The notes: generated from the sequence alone by a model not told the origin. A DNA stretch of 35,349 nt from PSRI01 sp041484195 (GCA_041484195.1 JBGPHC010000037.1:1-35349), one strand, 5' to 3'; positions 14,087 to 23,230 are shown, counted from the stretch's first letter. A program made the numbers and translations.

Positions 14087-15529
14087 GTGCAGGCATCACA
14101 ATTAAATAAGATAAATGACTATTTGTGGGAAATACCTGCTACTACACGTCCAGACATGTTGGTGCCTGCATATGTTTACTGTACACATGACATGCTGGAT
14201 GCTATAATGGCTGACAGATCCTTGGAACAATTGATTAATGTATGCACCATGCCGGGCATAGTAAAGGCGGCCATCCTAATGCCCGATGCGCATGAAGGAT
14301 ATGGATTTCCAATTGGCGGTATTGCAGCCACCCGCTGGCCGGATGGCATTATTTCGCCGGGTGGCATCGGGTATGATATCAATTGCGGCGTGCGCTTACT
14401 AGTTGTTCCTCTATTATATGATGATATTGCAGACAAACTGGAAATTTTATCAAAAGAATTGTATGCATCTATTCCCTCCGGTACTGGAAAAGGGGGGAAA
14501 ATTAAATTGGATATTGATGAATTGAATGAAGTTTTAGTTAAAGGAGCACATTGGGCGGTAGAAAAAGGCATGGGCTATGAAAAAGATCTCGAAATGATTG
14601 AATCAAACGGATGCCTTTTAAATGCTGACCCTGCTGCTGTTTCAGAGAGCGCAAAAAAAAGAGGTCATGACCAGTTAGGCACTATCGGCGCCGGCAATCA
14701 TTTTGTGCAAGTTGACAAAGTGTCTGATGTTTTCGATGAAAAAACCGCATCGGCTTTCGGCATTCAAAAAAATCAAATCGTGATACTTGTTCATACGGGT
14801 TCAAGAGGGCTTGGACACCAGGTAGCCACAGACTATTTGCGGCTGATGTTGAACGTAATGGGAAATTATAATTTTAAACCGAGAGACCGGCAACTGGCGG
14901 GAGTTCCCTTTAATTCAAAAGAAGGGCAGGATTATTTTAATGCTATGGCGGCAGCCGCCAACTTTGCATGGTGCAACCGCGAGATCATTTCGCATGAAAT
15001 CCGCCAGGCATGGCGAACAGTTTTTGGCAGAAGTGGCGATGAAATAAAATTGCTCTATGATGTTGCCCACAATATTGCCAAAATTGAAGAACACTCCATT
15101 AATGGTATACCAACTAAGTTGATTGTTCATCGTAAAGGTGCCACCAGGGCTTTTGGCCCGGAACATCCTGAACTGCCTGAAAAATATTTGCACATTGGTC
15201 AGCCGGTATTAATTCCGGGCAGCATGGGCACCGCCTCCTATGTGATGGTGGGCACCAACAAGAGCATGGAAACTACCTTTGGTTCTACCTGTCACGGGGC
15301 AGGCAGAAGATTGTCAAGAACTGCTGCGAAAAAAAAGGTAGGCGGACCGCAGGTAAAAGAAGAATTACTCAGGCAAGGTATTTATGTACAGGCAGGCTCC
15401 TATCGTGGAATTGCCGAAGAAGCTCCCCTTGCCTATAAAGATATTGATCTGGTTGTTGATACCGTTCACGAAGCCGGCATAGCAAGGAAAGTTGCAAAGC
15501 TAAGACCGCTCGCTGTGATTAAAGGATGA
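14087..15529 (+). CDS. rtcB: RNA-splicing ligase RtcB
   Basis: RtcB seals RNA 2',3'-cyclic phosphate ends to 5'-OH ends using GTP and Mn2+. The 480-residue length is that of the long archaeal-type enzymes. The metal site and catalytic residues are visible: D97 and C100 (YDINCGVR), H205 (GAGNHFVQV), H236 (HTGSRGLG), H328 (DVAHNIAKIE), and the GMP-accepting H403 in STCHGAGRRLSR. The MPDAHEGYGFPIGG motif lies at 65-78. The start is GTG at 14087. It follows archease by 12 bp, so the two form an RNA-repair operon controlled by the upstream leader. Typical roles are tRNA splicing or repair of cleaved tRNA or rRNA after stress or toxin attack. Confidence 0.97.
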   Translation: MQASQLNKINDYLWEIPATTRPDMLVPAYVYCTHDMLDAIMADRSLEQLINVCTMPGIVKAAILMPDAHEGYGFPIGGIAATRWPDGIISPGGIGYDINCGVRLLVVPLLYDDIADKLEILSKELYASIPSGTGKGGKIKLDIDELNEVLVKGAHWAVEKGMGYEKDLEMIESNGCLLNADPAAVSESAKKRGHDQLGTIGAGNHFVQVDKVSDVFDEKTASAFGIQKNQIVILVHTGSRGLGHQVATDYLRLMLNVMGNYNFKPRDRQLAGVPFNSKEGQDYFNAMAAAANFAWCNREIISHEIRQAWRTVFGRSGDEIKLLYDVAHNIAKIEEHSINGIPTKLIVHRKGATRAFGPEHPELPEKYLHIGQPVLIPGSMGTASYVMVGTNKSMETTFGSTCHGAGRRLSRTAAKKKVGGPQVKEELLRQGIYVQAGSYRGIAEEAPLAYKDIDLVVDTVHEAGIARKVAKLRPLAVIKG

Positions 15530-15558
15530 TAACGTTCACCGTTTTCAGTCAATATTTC

Positions 15559-15852
15559 TTACAATACTTCAACGGGAGTGGCCAAAATAGTAGTTTCCTT
15601 TTTCTCCGGTTTTTTAACAACTACGCATTCTGTAGTAATAAACAAAAAGTACCTGGCATTAAATTGCTCCTGAAATTCCATCTGAACCATAGTAGTAAAG
15701 TAATGACAGCCATCATCAGGTGTCATGAGCATGCTCACCACTAGTGAAGGCTTTTTGCTGTTTATTTGAATAAAATCCGGTGAATGAGTATTACAACAGT
15801 TAGACAGACTGGCATGCGGAAAAATGCGGAGTTGGCGGATATTTTTCATCAA
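15559..15852 (-). CDS. Possible small hypothetical protein
   Basis: This minus-strand frame fills the 254-bp gap between rtcB and polX and overlaps the polX 5' end. From residue 25 onward it reads like natural protein (SPDFIQINSKKPSLVVSMLM, then MVQMEFQEQFNARYFLFITT and a lysine-rich end). The first 24 residues are antisense to polX and look like noise. A start at the Met codon at 15732 would give a 57-residue protein. No family is recognised. Orientation opposite to both neighbours, and the absence of a visible promoter, keep confidence low. Confidence 0.35.
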   Translation of the reverse strand: MMKNIRQLRIFPHASLSNCCNTHSPDFIQINSKKPSLVVSMLMTPDDGCHYFTTMVQMEFQEQFNARYFLFITTECVVVKKPEKKETTILATPVEVL

Positions 15853-17571
15853 ATGGCAAGTTGTTACCGATATCTGGGTAGTGAAGATCGGTTCAGGGTC
15901 ATTGCTTATGATGTCGCAAGCCGTACGTTAAGCGGCATGAAAGAAGATATTTCTACATATGCCAAGGATATTCCCGAATTGCACAAATTAAAAGGTATTG
16001 GTGAAAGCATTGGCAATAAAATTATTGAATACCTTGAAACAGGCAGGATAAAAACTTTTGAAGGCCTTAAAAAGAAAGTGCCACAAGGTTTGCTTGAACT
16101 GATGGACATAAGCGGCTTTGGTCCGGCCACTATCAAAACACTACATGAAAAATTGCATATCAATAGCCGGGAAGAGATGATTGCGGCTATAGAAGCGGGT
16201 AAGCTGAAATCACTGAGAGGGTTTGGGCCCAAAAGAATCGAAAATATGAAGCGTGGGTTGAAGTTATTCAAAGAAATTCATACCCGAATGCTGCTGTGGG
16301 ATGCTGTGCGCGTTGGAAACGAAATATTGAAAGAAGTGATTGTGTTGCCAGGTGTAAAGAATGCGGCTTTAGCCGGTAGCCTCCGCAGGAAAAAAGAAAC
16401 CATCGGCGATATTGATATAGTAGCCACCGCGGACAGAAAAGACTGGAAAAAAATTGTCAACAAATTTATTTCTCTGCCATTCGCAGGCCGGGTGCTGGCC
16501 GGTGGTGAAACAAGAGCGAGTATTTTATTGAAGAAAAGCAATACACAGGTAGACATACGCCTCGTGCATGCGCATGAATTCGGGTCCGCCTTATTGTACT
16601 TCACCGGTTCCAAAGAACATAATATTGCGTTGCGAACATGGGCAAAAAGCAAAGGATGGAAACTAAATGAATATGGGGTATTTGATGCCGAAACGAACAA
16701 GTGGCTGGCCGGTACAACAGAAGAAGAAATATACCGTCTATTTGGTCTGCAATATATTCCTCCTGAATTACGGGAAGAAAGGGGCGAGATAGAAAATGCC
16801 CGGAAGCATTTATTACCCAAACTTGTAGAGGAAAACGATATCAGAGGAGATATGCAGATGCATAGTACCTGGAGCGATGGAGCGGAAGATATTGAAACAA
16901 TCGCCCGTTATGTGCTCAAAGAGTACCCACGCTATGAATATATTGTAATTACGGATCATTCGCCCAGTGAACGGGTGGCAGGTGGATTGGAGACTGGCGA
17001 TTTTATCAGGCAATTTGCAGAAATTGATAAGATAAACAAAAAGCTGGGTAAGCATTTAGTGAAGAAAGGCGTGGAAGTAGATATCCTGGCAGATGGTTCA
17101 CTTGATCTGCCTGATGATTTCTTGCAACAGTTTGAATGGGTAACGGCCTCTATTCATAGCGGTTTTAATAAAGATAATACAGAACGACTGTTGAAAACCT
17201 GCGAAAATCCTAATGTACATTGCCTGGGTCATCCCAGCGGAAGACTGTTGGGTAAGCGGGAGGCCTACCCCGTTGACTGGAAAAAGCTGATTGGAAAAGC
17301 TGCCGCTACAGGCACTTGCATTGAAATCAACGCACAGCCCAACCGCCTTGATCTGAAAGACGATCTCGTAAAGGCAGCCATCGAAAAAGACGTGAAGATC
17401 ACCATCAGTACAGATGCGCATTCCATAAACCAGTTTGATTTCATGTCAATGGGAATTGCCGTAGCAAGGAGGGGATGGTGCACAAGGGGAAATATTCTGA
17501 ATGCGTTTTCATGGAAGGAAGTGGAGCATTTTAAGCAGCACAAGCGAAGAACAAATAAAATAGCAGTATGA
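15784..17571 (+). CDS. polX: DNA polymerase/3'-5' exonuclease PolX
   Basis: The 595-residue bacterial family X polymerase has an N-terminal 8-kDa-like and helix-hairpin-helix region (LKGIGESIGNKIIEYLETG near 69-87, ISGFGPATIK near 109-118). The nucleotidyltransferase core has catalytic D209 and D211 (GDIDIVA) and D257 (QVDIRLV). The C-terminal PHP domain has metal-binding motifs DMQMHSTWSDG (356-366), ITDHS (389-393), VEVDILADG, HPSGRLLG and STDAHS. It fills short gaps and trims 3' ends in base excision repair. ATG 15784 is used; M11 (15814) is an equally plausible start. It follows the RNA-repair operon but is probably separate, as a 254-bp gap intervenes. Confidence 0.95.
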   Translation: MSITTVRQTGMRKNAELADIFHQMASCYRYLGSEDRFRVIAYDVASRTLSGMKEDISTYAKDIPELHKLKGIGESIGNKIIEYLETGRIKTFEGLKKKVPQGLLELMDISGFGPATIKTLHEKLHINSREEMIAAIEAGKLKSLRGFGPKRIENMKRGLKLFKEIHTRMLLWDAVRVGNEILKEVIVLPGVKNAALAGSLRRKKETIGDIDIVATADRKDWKKIVNKFISLPFAGRVLAGGETRASILLKKSNTQVDIRLVHAHEFGSALLYFTGSKEHNIALRTWAKSKGWKLNEYGVFDAETNKWLAGTTEEEIYRLFGLQYIPPELREERGEIENARKHLLPKLVEENDIRGDMQMHSTWSDGAEDIETIARYVLKEYPRYEYIVITDHSPSERVAGGLETGDFIRQFAEIDKINKKLGKHLVKKGVEVDILADGSLDLPDDFLQQFEWVTASIHSGFNKDNTERLLKTCENPNVHCLGHPSGRLLGKREAYPVDWKKLIGKAAATGTCIEINAQPNRLDLKDDLVKAAIEKDVKITISTDAHSINQFDFMSMGIAVARRGWCTRGNILNAFSWKEVEHFKQHKRRTNKIAV

Positions 17572-17719
17572 AAGTCTGTAATTATAACTCTCCCCGGAAC
17601 AGGAAGCATGCTCATGGTTGGCCTGAAATTCCAAAAAGGCATTCAGGGTTGTTATGTGGAATATATAATTCTCAGAAGAATTGCATTTAAGGATGCTGGC
17701 CCCATTCTTTTTATGGTGA

Positions 17720-18292
17720 CTATTGTTTCTTTCGACTGTCTATTCTCGCTTTGGTCATCCTTTCCCGCAATCCACCTTCTTTCAAAAAAGCCTGTTCCAA
17801 TGATTTTATTTGTTGGCTCAGCAGGTAGGTTACAATTTTAATCAGGCATATCAGGGAATTGGCGCAAATTTCAGGATCCGGATTTTCAATGGCCTTGATG
17901 TAAGTTTCATAAGTAGCATTAGGAGTTCTGTTCAGCTCACGAAAGCGAATTACAAGACGATGGTCTTTTTCCCACATAGTCATTTTGTTAGTCCTTAAAA
18001 AATCCTGGTAGTCTATGAGTAATTCTTCAAGGCTGGCGCGTGCAACATTAGTCAACTTGATTTCGGTTTCTTTTGAAGTAGCAGATGCCATACTGGCTTC
18101 CGCAATATTCTGTTTCCCTGACCTGGCCGCCTGAACCATCTGGTCGATGGTGCGGTCATATTTTCTAAAAAACTGTTTGGTAAAATATACTGTACCATCA
18201 TAGATAATTTCCGCTTTCTGATAAGTTATCAGGTTACGGTAGCCACCGTGTAAGGGTATAAAACCATTTTGTGTATGTGTATTTTCTGCCAT
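17720..18292 (-). CDS. Four helix bundle suffix domain protein
   Basis: The 190-residue protein matches the four-helix-bundle family related to 23S rRNA intervening-sequence proteins. It is the subtype carrying a C-terminal suffix. Diagnostic stretches are FIPLHGGYRNLITYQKAEII at 11-30, RTIDQMVQAARSGKQNIAEA at 47-66, and SKETEIKLTNVARASLEELL near 73-92. Function is unknown; such genes are common hitchhikers in Bacteroidota restriction and accessory loci. A fragment of a type I restriction HsdR gene lies 77 bp upstream on the same strand, fitting that context. The C-terminus is basic (ERMTKARIDSRKKQ). Confidence 0.85.
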   Translation of the reverse strand: MAENTHTQNGFIPLHGGYRNLITYQKAEIIYDGTVYFTKQFFRKYDRTIDQMVQAARSGKQNIAEASMASATSKETEIKLTNVARASLEELLIDYQDFLRTNKMTMWEKDHRLVIRFRELNRTPNATYETYIKAIENPDPEICANSLICLIKIVTYLLSQQIKSLEQAFLKEGGLRERMTKARIDSRKKQ

Positions 18293-18369
18293 TTGTTTAC
18301 TTTTTTTCTTGGGACTTTAGGGACTCGAGCGACAGTCGCACAGGTCCCCATATTCCCCAAAATAATATT

Positions 18370-18537
18370 TTACGCTGCCAACAGCTCATTCAATTTCAAT
18401 AAACGATAAATAAATGTAATGGCAACAAAGATTTTTCCTGACCCTGTAGCCATTTGAATTAATGCTCTTGGCTGGTTTTTGCTACAAAATTCTTCAGGTT
18501 CCACACCCTTTCCCAGATTTATAGAAACATGCCTCTG
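18370..18537 (-). pseudogene. HsdR (type I restriction motor) fragment
   Basis: A 55-codon open stretch encodes QPRALIQMATGSGKIFVAIT followed by FIYRLLKLNELL. This is the Walker A region of type I restriction subunit R (family form PRALIQMATGSGKT-x-TA-x-TF-x-YRLLKF). The frame is bounded by TAG at 18538-18540 and TAA at 18370-18372. The nuclease domain upstream and the remaining motor downstream, together several hundred residues, are absent. The Walker A Thr is Ile here. It is a clear remnant of a restriction-modification system, lying between the four-helix gene and the ABC exporter. Confidence 0.8.
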
Positions 18538-18608
18538 CTATTACCGGCGGAACCGGCTTTATTTCAGCGGCGGCAGCTTCCAGCGCATAAATATTACATT
18601 TGCAGCTT

Positions 18609-20468
18609 ATGAAGCATCTCAGTGCGCTCAATAAGTATTTGTGGAAGTACAGGTGGAGATTCTTATTGGGTATCATATTCATCGTGGTTTCTAACTATTT
18701 CGGGATTCTAGCTCCGCAGGTGACCGGCTATGTGCTGGATAAGGTGCAGAAGAAAATGGAATCCATCGAGAAACAAAAACCGGTTGACCAACACGTGGCC
18801 GGCAGCAGGGAATACGATCCTCTGGTAAAATATTTTATCGCTGAAGTTGAATCACGGGAATCCGAGGTTTCAAATTTTTCCTGGCTGGTCATGATTTGCG
18901 GGGTAACCCTGCTTGTTCTCGCATTGCTCCGGGGTTTCTTCATGTTCCTCATGCGACAGACCATAATCGTCATGAGCCGGCATATTGAATATGACCAGAA
19001 GAATGAAATATATCGCCATTACCAGGAGCTTGACGCGCATTTCTTCAAGACGCATAGCACGGGCGACCTCATGAGCCGCATATCCGAGGACGTTAGCAGG
19101 GTACGCATGTACGTGGGTCCCGCCATGATGTACCTGATCAACCTGCTGGCGCTGATTGGCTTCAGTTTATTCTATATGTTCAAGAAAAATGCTGAGCTCA
19201 CTCTTTATGTCCTGGCTCCTTTGCCGATCCTGGCAATCACTATTTATATCGTAAACACGGTCATTCATAAGAGAAGTGAACGCATTCAGGCCCAACTCAG
19301 CAAGCTGACCACCATCGCGCAGGAATCCTATTCCGGCATAAGAGTGATCAAATCATTCGCCCAGGAAAAACCCATGCTCAAATACTTTGACAAAAACAGC
19401 GAGGATTACAAAAATAGCGCCGTGAACCTGGCGAAGATTGAAGCCATTTATTTCCCCTCCATCGGCCTGCTCATCGGACTCAGTACCGTGATGACTATCG
19501 CCATTGGGGGCTGGTACCATATCCAGGACCCCGAAGCTACAAGCATCGGTACTATCGCAGAATTTGTGGTATATATTAATATGTTGAGCTTCCCATTCAG
19601 CGCCATTGGTTGGGTAGCCAGCATGATCCAGAGAGCCGCGGCTTCACAGAAAAGGCTCAACGAATTCCTACAAATCCAGTCGGAAATTAGGAACCCAACG
19701 AATCCCAGGCATGCGCATTTAGCTGGCCAAATTGAATTCAGAAACGTCAACTTCACCTACCCACACACTGGTATCCATGCGGTAAAGGATTTTTCAATCA
19801 CCATTCCCAGGGGTCAAAAAGTTGCCATCATTGGCAGGACAGGCTCCGGAAAGACAACCATCGCCCAGCTCCTCCTGAGGATGTATGACCCCGACAGGGG
19901 AAGCATTTCAATAGATGACGTGAATCTCAGGGAGATGGACATCGGAAATCTGAGGCAGCAAATAAGTTATGTACCACAAGACGGTTTCCTGTTTAGTGAC
20001 ACGATCTCCAATAATATAAAATTCGGACTCGATAGCGCCACCGATTCCATGGTGGAAGAAGCGGCCCGTCAGGCCGCCGTAGTGAAAGATATCCAGGACC
20101 TGCCCGCAAAATTCAATACCGTTATCGGGGAGCGCGGCATCACACTGAGTGGTGGCCAAAAGCAAAGGCTGAGCATCGCAAGAGCCCTCATCAAAAATCC
20201 GCAAATCATTGTATTTGATGATTGTTTGAGTGCCGTGGATGCCAAGACAGAAAAGGAAATCATTGGCAACCTCTATGAATATCTCAAGGGCAAGACCTCA
20301 ATCATAATCACCCACCGGATTTTCACACTATTTGATTTTGATCGGATAGTGGTACTCGAAGAAGGCAAAATGGTGGAGACAGGAACACATAAAGAATTAT
20401 TATCATTGAACGGATATTATGCCGAACTCTACCAAAGACAGCAGGAGAAAGAGTTGGAAGCGCAGTGA
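18609..20468 (+). CDS. ABC exporter, fused membrane and ATPase domains (MsbA/YheI type)
   Basis: The 619-residue type IV exporter half-transporter starts at ATG 18609 (an in-frame TTG 9 nt upstream is less likely). An N-terminal six-helix membrane domain (about 10-320) precedes an ATPase domain from about 375. Walker A is GRTGSGKTT, the signature LSGGQKQRLSIARAL, Walker B IIVFDDCLSAVD and the switch histidine in IIITHRI. After the Walker B Asp the usual catalytic Glu is Asp, as at degenerate sites of some heterodimeric exporters. The substrate (lipid, peptide or drug) cannot be told. A TAnnTTTG element (TACATTTG, 18595-18602) ends 6 nt before the ATG, which would make the message leaderless or nearly so. 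Confidence 0.92.
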   Translation: MKHLSALNKYLWKYRWRFLLGIIFIVVSNYFGILAPQVTGYVLDKVQKKMESIEKQKPVDQHVAGSREYDPLVKYFIAEVESRESEVSNFSWLVMICGVTLLVLALLRGFFMFLMRQTIIVMSRHIEYDQKNEIYRHYQELDAHFFKTHSTGDLMSRISEDVSRVRMYVGPAMMYLINLLALIGFSLFYMFKKNAELTLYVLAPLPILAITIYIVNTVIHKRSERIQAQLSKLTTIAQESYSGIRVIKSFAQEKPMLKYFDKNSEDYKNSAVNLAKIEAIYFPSIGLLIGLSTVMTIAIGGWYHIQDPEATSIGTIAEFVVYINMLSFPFSAIGWVASMIQRAAASQKRLNEFLQIQSEIRNPTNPRHAHLAGQIEFRNVNFTYPHTGIHAVKDFSITIPRGQKVAIIGRTGSGKTTIAQLLLRMYDPDRGSISIDDVNLREMDIGNLRQQISYVPQDGFLFSDTISNNIKFGLDSATDSMVEEAARQAAVVKDIQDLPAKFNTVIGERGITLSGGQKQRLSIARALIKNPQIIVFDDCLSAVDAKTEKEIIGNLYEYLKGKTSIIITHRIFTLFDFDRIVVLEEGKMVETGTHKELLSLNGYYAELYQRQQEKELEAQ

Positions 20469-20510
20469 AAATCAGGCTAATCGATATTGTTCAACCATAA
20501 GGGTTAAAAT

Positions 20511-20540
20511 TTTGTCAATTCAAAAACAATTTTATCTTTG
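20511..20540 (+). promoter_or_regulatory. Consensus Bacteroidota promoter for the DUF3276 gene
   Basis: TTTG at 20511-20514, an 18-bp spacer, and TATCTTTG at 20533-20540 exactly fit the Bacteroidota pattern. Transcription would start about 40 nt before the GTG start codon. Confidence 0.8.
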
Positions 20541-20587
20541 TCAATCGTTTATTTTTTATCAGGAACCTAAAACTAAAACCTAACATC

Positions 20588-21028
20588 GTGGCGTACGAAA
20601 ACAATGACAAGCGAATGGAGAGCGTGTACAGTAAGCGCATCCGTGCAGGAAAGCGCAGAACTTATTTCTTCGATGTGAGAAGTACACGTAACCAGGATTA
20701 TTACCTGACCATTACCGAGAGCCGCAAAAGGTTCAACGACAATGGATATGACAGGCACAAGATTTTCCTTTATAAAGAGGACTTCAATAAATTTATCAAG
20801 GCCCTGGGTGAAGCGGTTGACTATGTAAAAACTGAACTAATGCCCGACTTCGATTTTGATGCATATAATCATGATACGCCAGTTGGGGAGAATGGAACAG
20901 AAGTAGAAGCAGAGACTGAAACTGAAACCGAAAGCAGCGCTGCACCCGAAGTGGATATTGAAGAAGTAGAAGTTAATAATAATCTGCCCAAATCCAGCGG
21001 GCCCGATGAAGAAGTGGACAAATGGTAA
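20588..21028 (+). CDS. PUR-alpha-like DUF3276 nucleic-acid-binding protein
   Basis: The 146-residue protein has an N-terminal PUR domain (about 8-85): SVYSKRIRAGKRRTYFFDVR, then DYYLTITESRKRF, then HKIFLYKEDFNKFIKALGEA. This is the DUF3276 family, nearly universal in Bacteroidota. PUR proteins bind single-stranded nucleic acid; the Borrelia homologue BpuR is an RNA/DNA-binding regulator. The last 50 residues are acidic and repetitive (ETETETESS), probably disordered. Translation starts at GTG 20588. The gene stands alone between a consensus promoter and a strong terminator, suggesting constitutive monocistronic expression. Confidence 0.92.
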   Translation: MAYENNDKRMESVYSKRIRAGKRRTYFFDVRSTRNQDYYLTITESRKRFNDNGYDRHKIFLYKEDFNKFIKALGEAVDYVKTELMPDFDFDAYNHDTPVGENGTEVEAETETETESSAAPEVDIEEVEVNNNLPKSSGPDEEVDKW

Positions 21029-21050
21029 TTTCTCTGATGTATAATATTGA

Positions 21051-21077
21051 AACCCTTCACATTGCGAAGGGTTTTTT
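21051..21077 (+). terminator. Intrinsic terminator of the DUF3276 gene
   Basis: AACCCTTC (21051-21058) pairs with GAAGGGTT (21065-21072) around a 6-nt loop and runs into a T-tract. It ends the transcript about 25 nt after the stop codon. Confidence 0.9.
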
Positions 21078-21139
21078 TAATTTCGTTTAAAATAAATATA
21101 ATAATTCTTCGTAATTAATAAGTGCCAAATTTTCTGCTG

Positions 21140-23230
21140 ATGAAATTCCGACCTTGGGTCTTGATATGGTCTGCAGTCTTATTATTTTCAGATCCATCAT
21201 TTAGCCAGGCTATCTGTGGTTTTGACCAGATATACAATAGTAAAATGCAGAGCGATCCAGGATTCAGAAAAAGAATGGAAACTCATGAAGCTGCTTTGCA
21301 GAGGACCATATTCAAACTCAGGAATGCCCCTCCGAAGCGAGGTATTGCCGCTTTGTTTACGATTCCTGTTGTAGTGCATATCGTTCATACGGGAGGAGCT
21401 CAGGGCACCATTTATAATCCCACCGACGCCCAAATACAAACAACCATTGATTATCTGAACCAGGTTTATGATGGATCATATCCAGGCACTGAAGGTGTGG
21501 GTGATCTACAGATTCAATTTGTCCTCGCCCAGAGAGATCCCAATTGTAACCCCACTAGCGGAATTGACCGGGTTGACGGATCCGCTGTTGCCGGTTACAC
21601 TGCCAATGGCGTGAATGTCTCGAATACTAACGGTGCAGATCAGTTGGACATAAAAAACCTCATTCGCTGGGACCCATTCAGATATTATAATATTTGGGTC
21701 GTAAATAAAATTGACGGATTGGATGGTACCTCAGGAACCTTCGTGGCTGGCTTTGCACTAACGCCCGGAGCGCCTCCTGAATTGGATGGCACTGTAATGC
21801 TTGCCACGCAAATGGGAACAGGGAAAAAAACTCTGCCCCATGAAATAGGGCATGCATTCGACCTCTTACATCCTTTCCAGGGGTCTTCCGGTACTACTTG
21901 TCCTCCAAATGCAGAATGCACCGTTGATGGGGACAAAATTTGCGACACCGACCCCATTACACAGCCGGCAGCCTTTGTATGCAGAACAGGAGTAAACCCT
22001 TGTACCGGCGGCGCCTATAGCATCAACACCGAGCATAATTTCATGAATTATACCAACTGCACCACTTTATTTACGGCGGATCAGAAAATCCGGATGCTGG
22101 CTTCGGCCGAAAGTATTGAGAGAGTTGGTCTGACTACTTCGCGGGGAGCCGCCGCTACTTATCCCCTCAACCCCTTTGTGGCGCCCATTGCCGCCAGTTG
22201 CTCACCAGTTACCGGTGCAACAGGATTAAGCAATAATTATGCGGGTATCCTGAATATAACATTGGCCGGACAGAATAACAATTCGAGCACAGCAGCTCTC
22301 GATCATGGATATGTAGATGGTACCGGTTGTATTAACTTGTTGCAATTGCAAAAAGGTACATCCTATGGTCTTACGCTCATCCTCCTGGGAGCGAATAGAG
22401 AACAGATCCGCGTCTGGATCGACTATGATAATGATGGCGCATTCGACAATGCCGCCGAACAGATTCTTTATGTCAATAATATTCCATCGGCCGTTTCAGG
22501 ATTTGACACTGTTACTACCAGTTTCACCGTTCCCTCTACTGCTGTGGAAAATGTCGCTTTACGGCTACGCCTAACTGAAGAATTATCCACCATATACGAT
22601 CCCTCATTTGCCATAAGTTCGGCATGCTATAATCCCACCTACGGTCAGGCCGAGGATTACCCCCTCTATATCAGTGCAGCCGCATTGCCAGTTGTCCTGG
22701 AATATTTCAGGGGCAGCTACTTAGCGAACGCTTCGAGGCTGCAATGGAAATCAGCATCAGAATTGAATCTGGAAAAATATGAAGTGGAAAGCTCCGCCGA
22801 CGGACAATCTTTTTCAGTGATAGGAACCGTTGCGGCCGAAAATAATTCAAACGGGGGGATCTATAATTACACGGACAGGCAATCTTTTACAGGCAATAAG
22901 TTTTACCGGTTAAAGATGATTGATAAAGACGGAGCCTATAAATATTCTCAGATTGTGGTGCTGCAAAATAATGGTCAGGCCGATATGGGAACCTGGGTTC
23001 TCAATCCATTTCATGATTACCTGGATATTTCCATAGGAAGGACGTCCCGGCAAAACATCAGGCTCAATCTCTTTGACGCTACAGGCAAACTCATCCTGAA
23101 AAAAAATCTACCACCTGATCAGGATAAGTTCCATATTGACCTGTCATCCAGGAACCTGAGCAATGGCGTTTATATACTGGATATGGAAATAGAGGGTGTC
23201 CATGAAATAAGGAAAATCGTCAGGCAATAA
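21140..23230 (+). CDS. Secreted M43-type metalloprotease with GEVED and T9SS sorting domains
   Basis: Starting at ATG 21140, the 696-residue protein has a signal peptide (MKFRPWVLIWSAVLLF...SQA); an upstream in-frame GTG would add 6 residues. The catalytic domain (to about 330) has zinc motif HEIGHAFDLLH (H234, E235, H238, H244) and Met-turn NFMNYT, as in the pappalysin/cytophagalysin family M43. A GEVED domain follows (VWIDYDNDGAFDNA...YGQAEDYPLYI), and the last 80 residues are a type A T9SS sorting tail (NGVYILDMEIEGVHEIRKIV). It should be exported and attached to or released from the surface. The Gly normally third after the second His is Asp here. Confidence 0.9.
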   Translation: MKFRPWVLIWSAVLLFSDPSFSQAICGFDQIYNSKMQSDPGFRKRMETHEAALQRTIFKLRNAPPKRGIAALFTIPVVVHIVHTGGAQGTIYNPTDAQIQTTIDYLNQVYDGSYPGTEGVGDLQIQFVLAQRDPNCNPTSGIDRVDGSAVAGYTANGVNVSNTNGADQLDIKNLIRWDPFRYYNIWVVNKIDGLDGTSGTFVAGFALTPGAPPELDGTVMLATQMGTGKKTLPHEIGHAFDLLHPFQGSSGTTCPPNAECTVDGDKICDTDPITQPAAFVCRTGVNPCTGGAYSINTEHNFMNYTNCTTLFTADQKIRMLASAESIERVGLTTSRGAAATYPLNPFVAPIAASCSPVTGATGLSNNYAGILNITLAGQNNNSSTAALDHGYVDGTGCINLLQLQKGTSYGLTLILLGANREQIRVWIDYDNDGAFDNAAEQILYVNNIPSAVSGFDTVTTSFTVPSTAVENVALRLRLTEELSTIYDPSFAISSACYNPTYGQAEDYPLYISAAALPVVLEYFRGSYLANASRLQWKSASELNLEKYEVESSADGQSFSVIGTVAAENNSNGGIYNYTDRQSFTGNKFYRLKMIDKDGAYKYSQIVVLQNNGQADMGTWVLNPFHDYLDISIGRTSRQNIRLNLFDATGKLILKKNLPPDQDKFHIDLSSRNLSNGVYILDMEIEGVHEIRKIVRQ

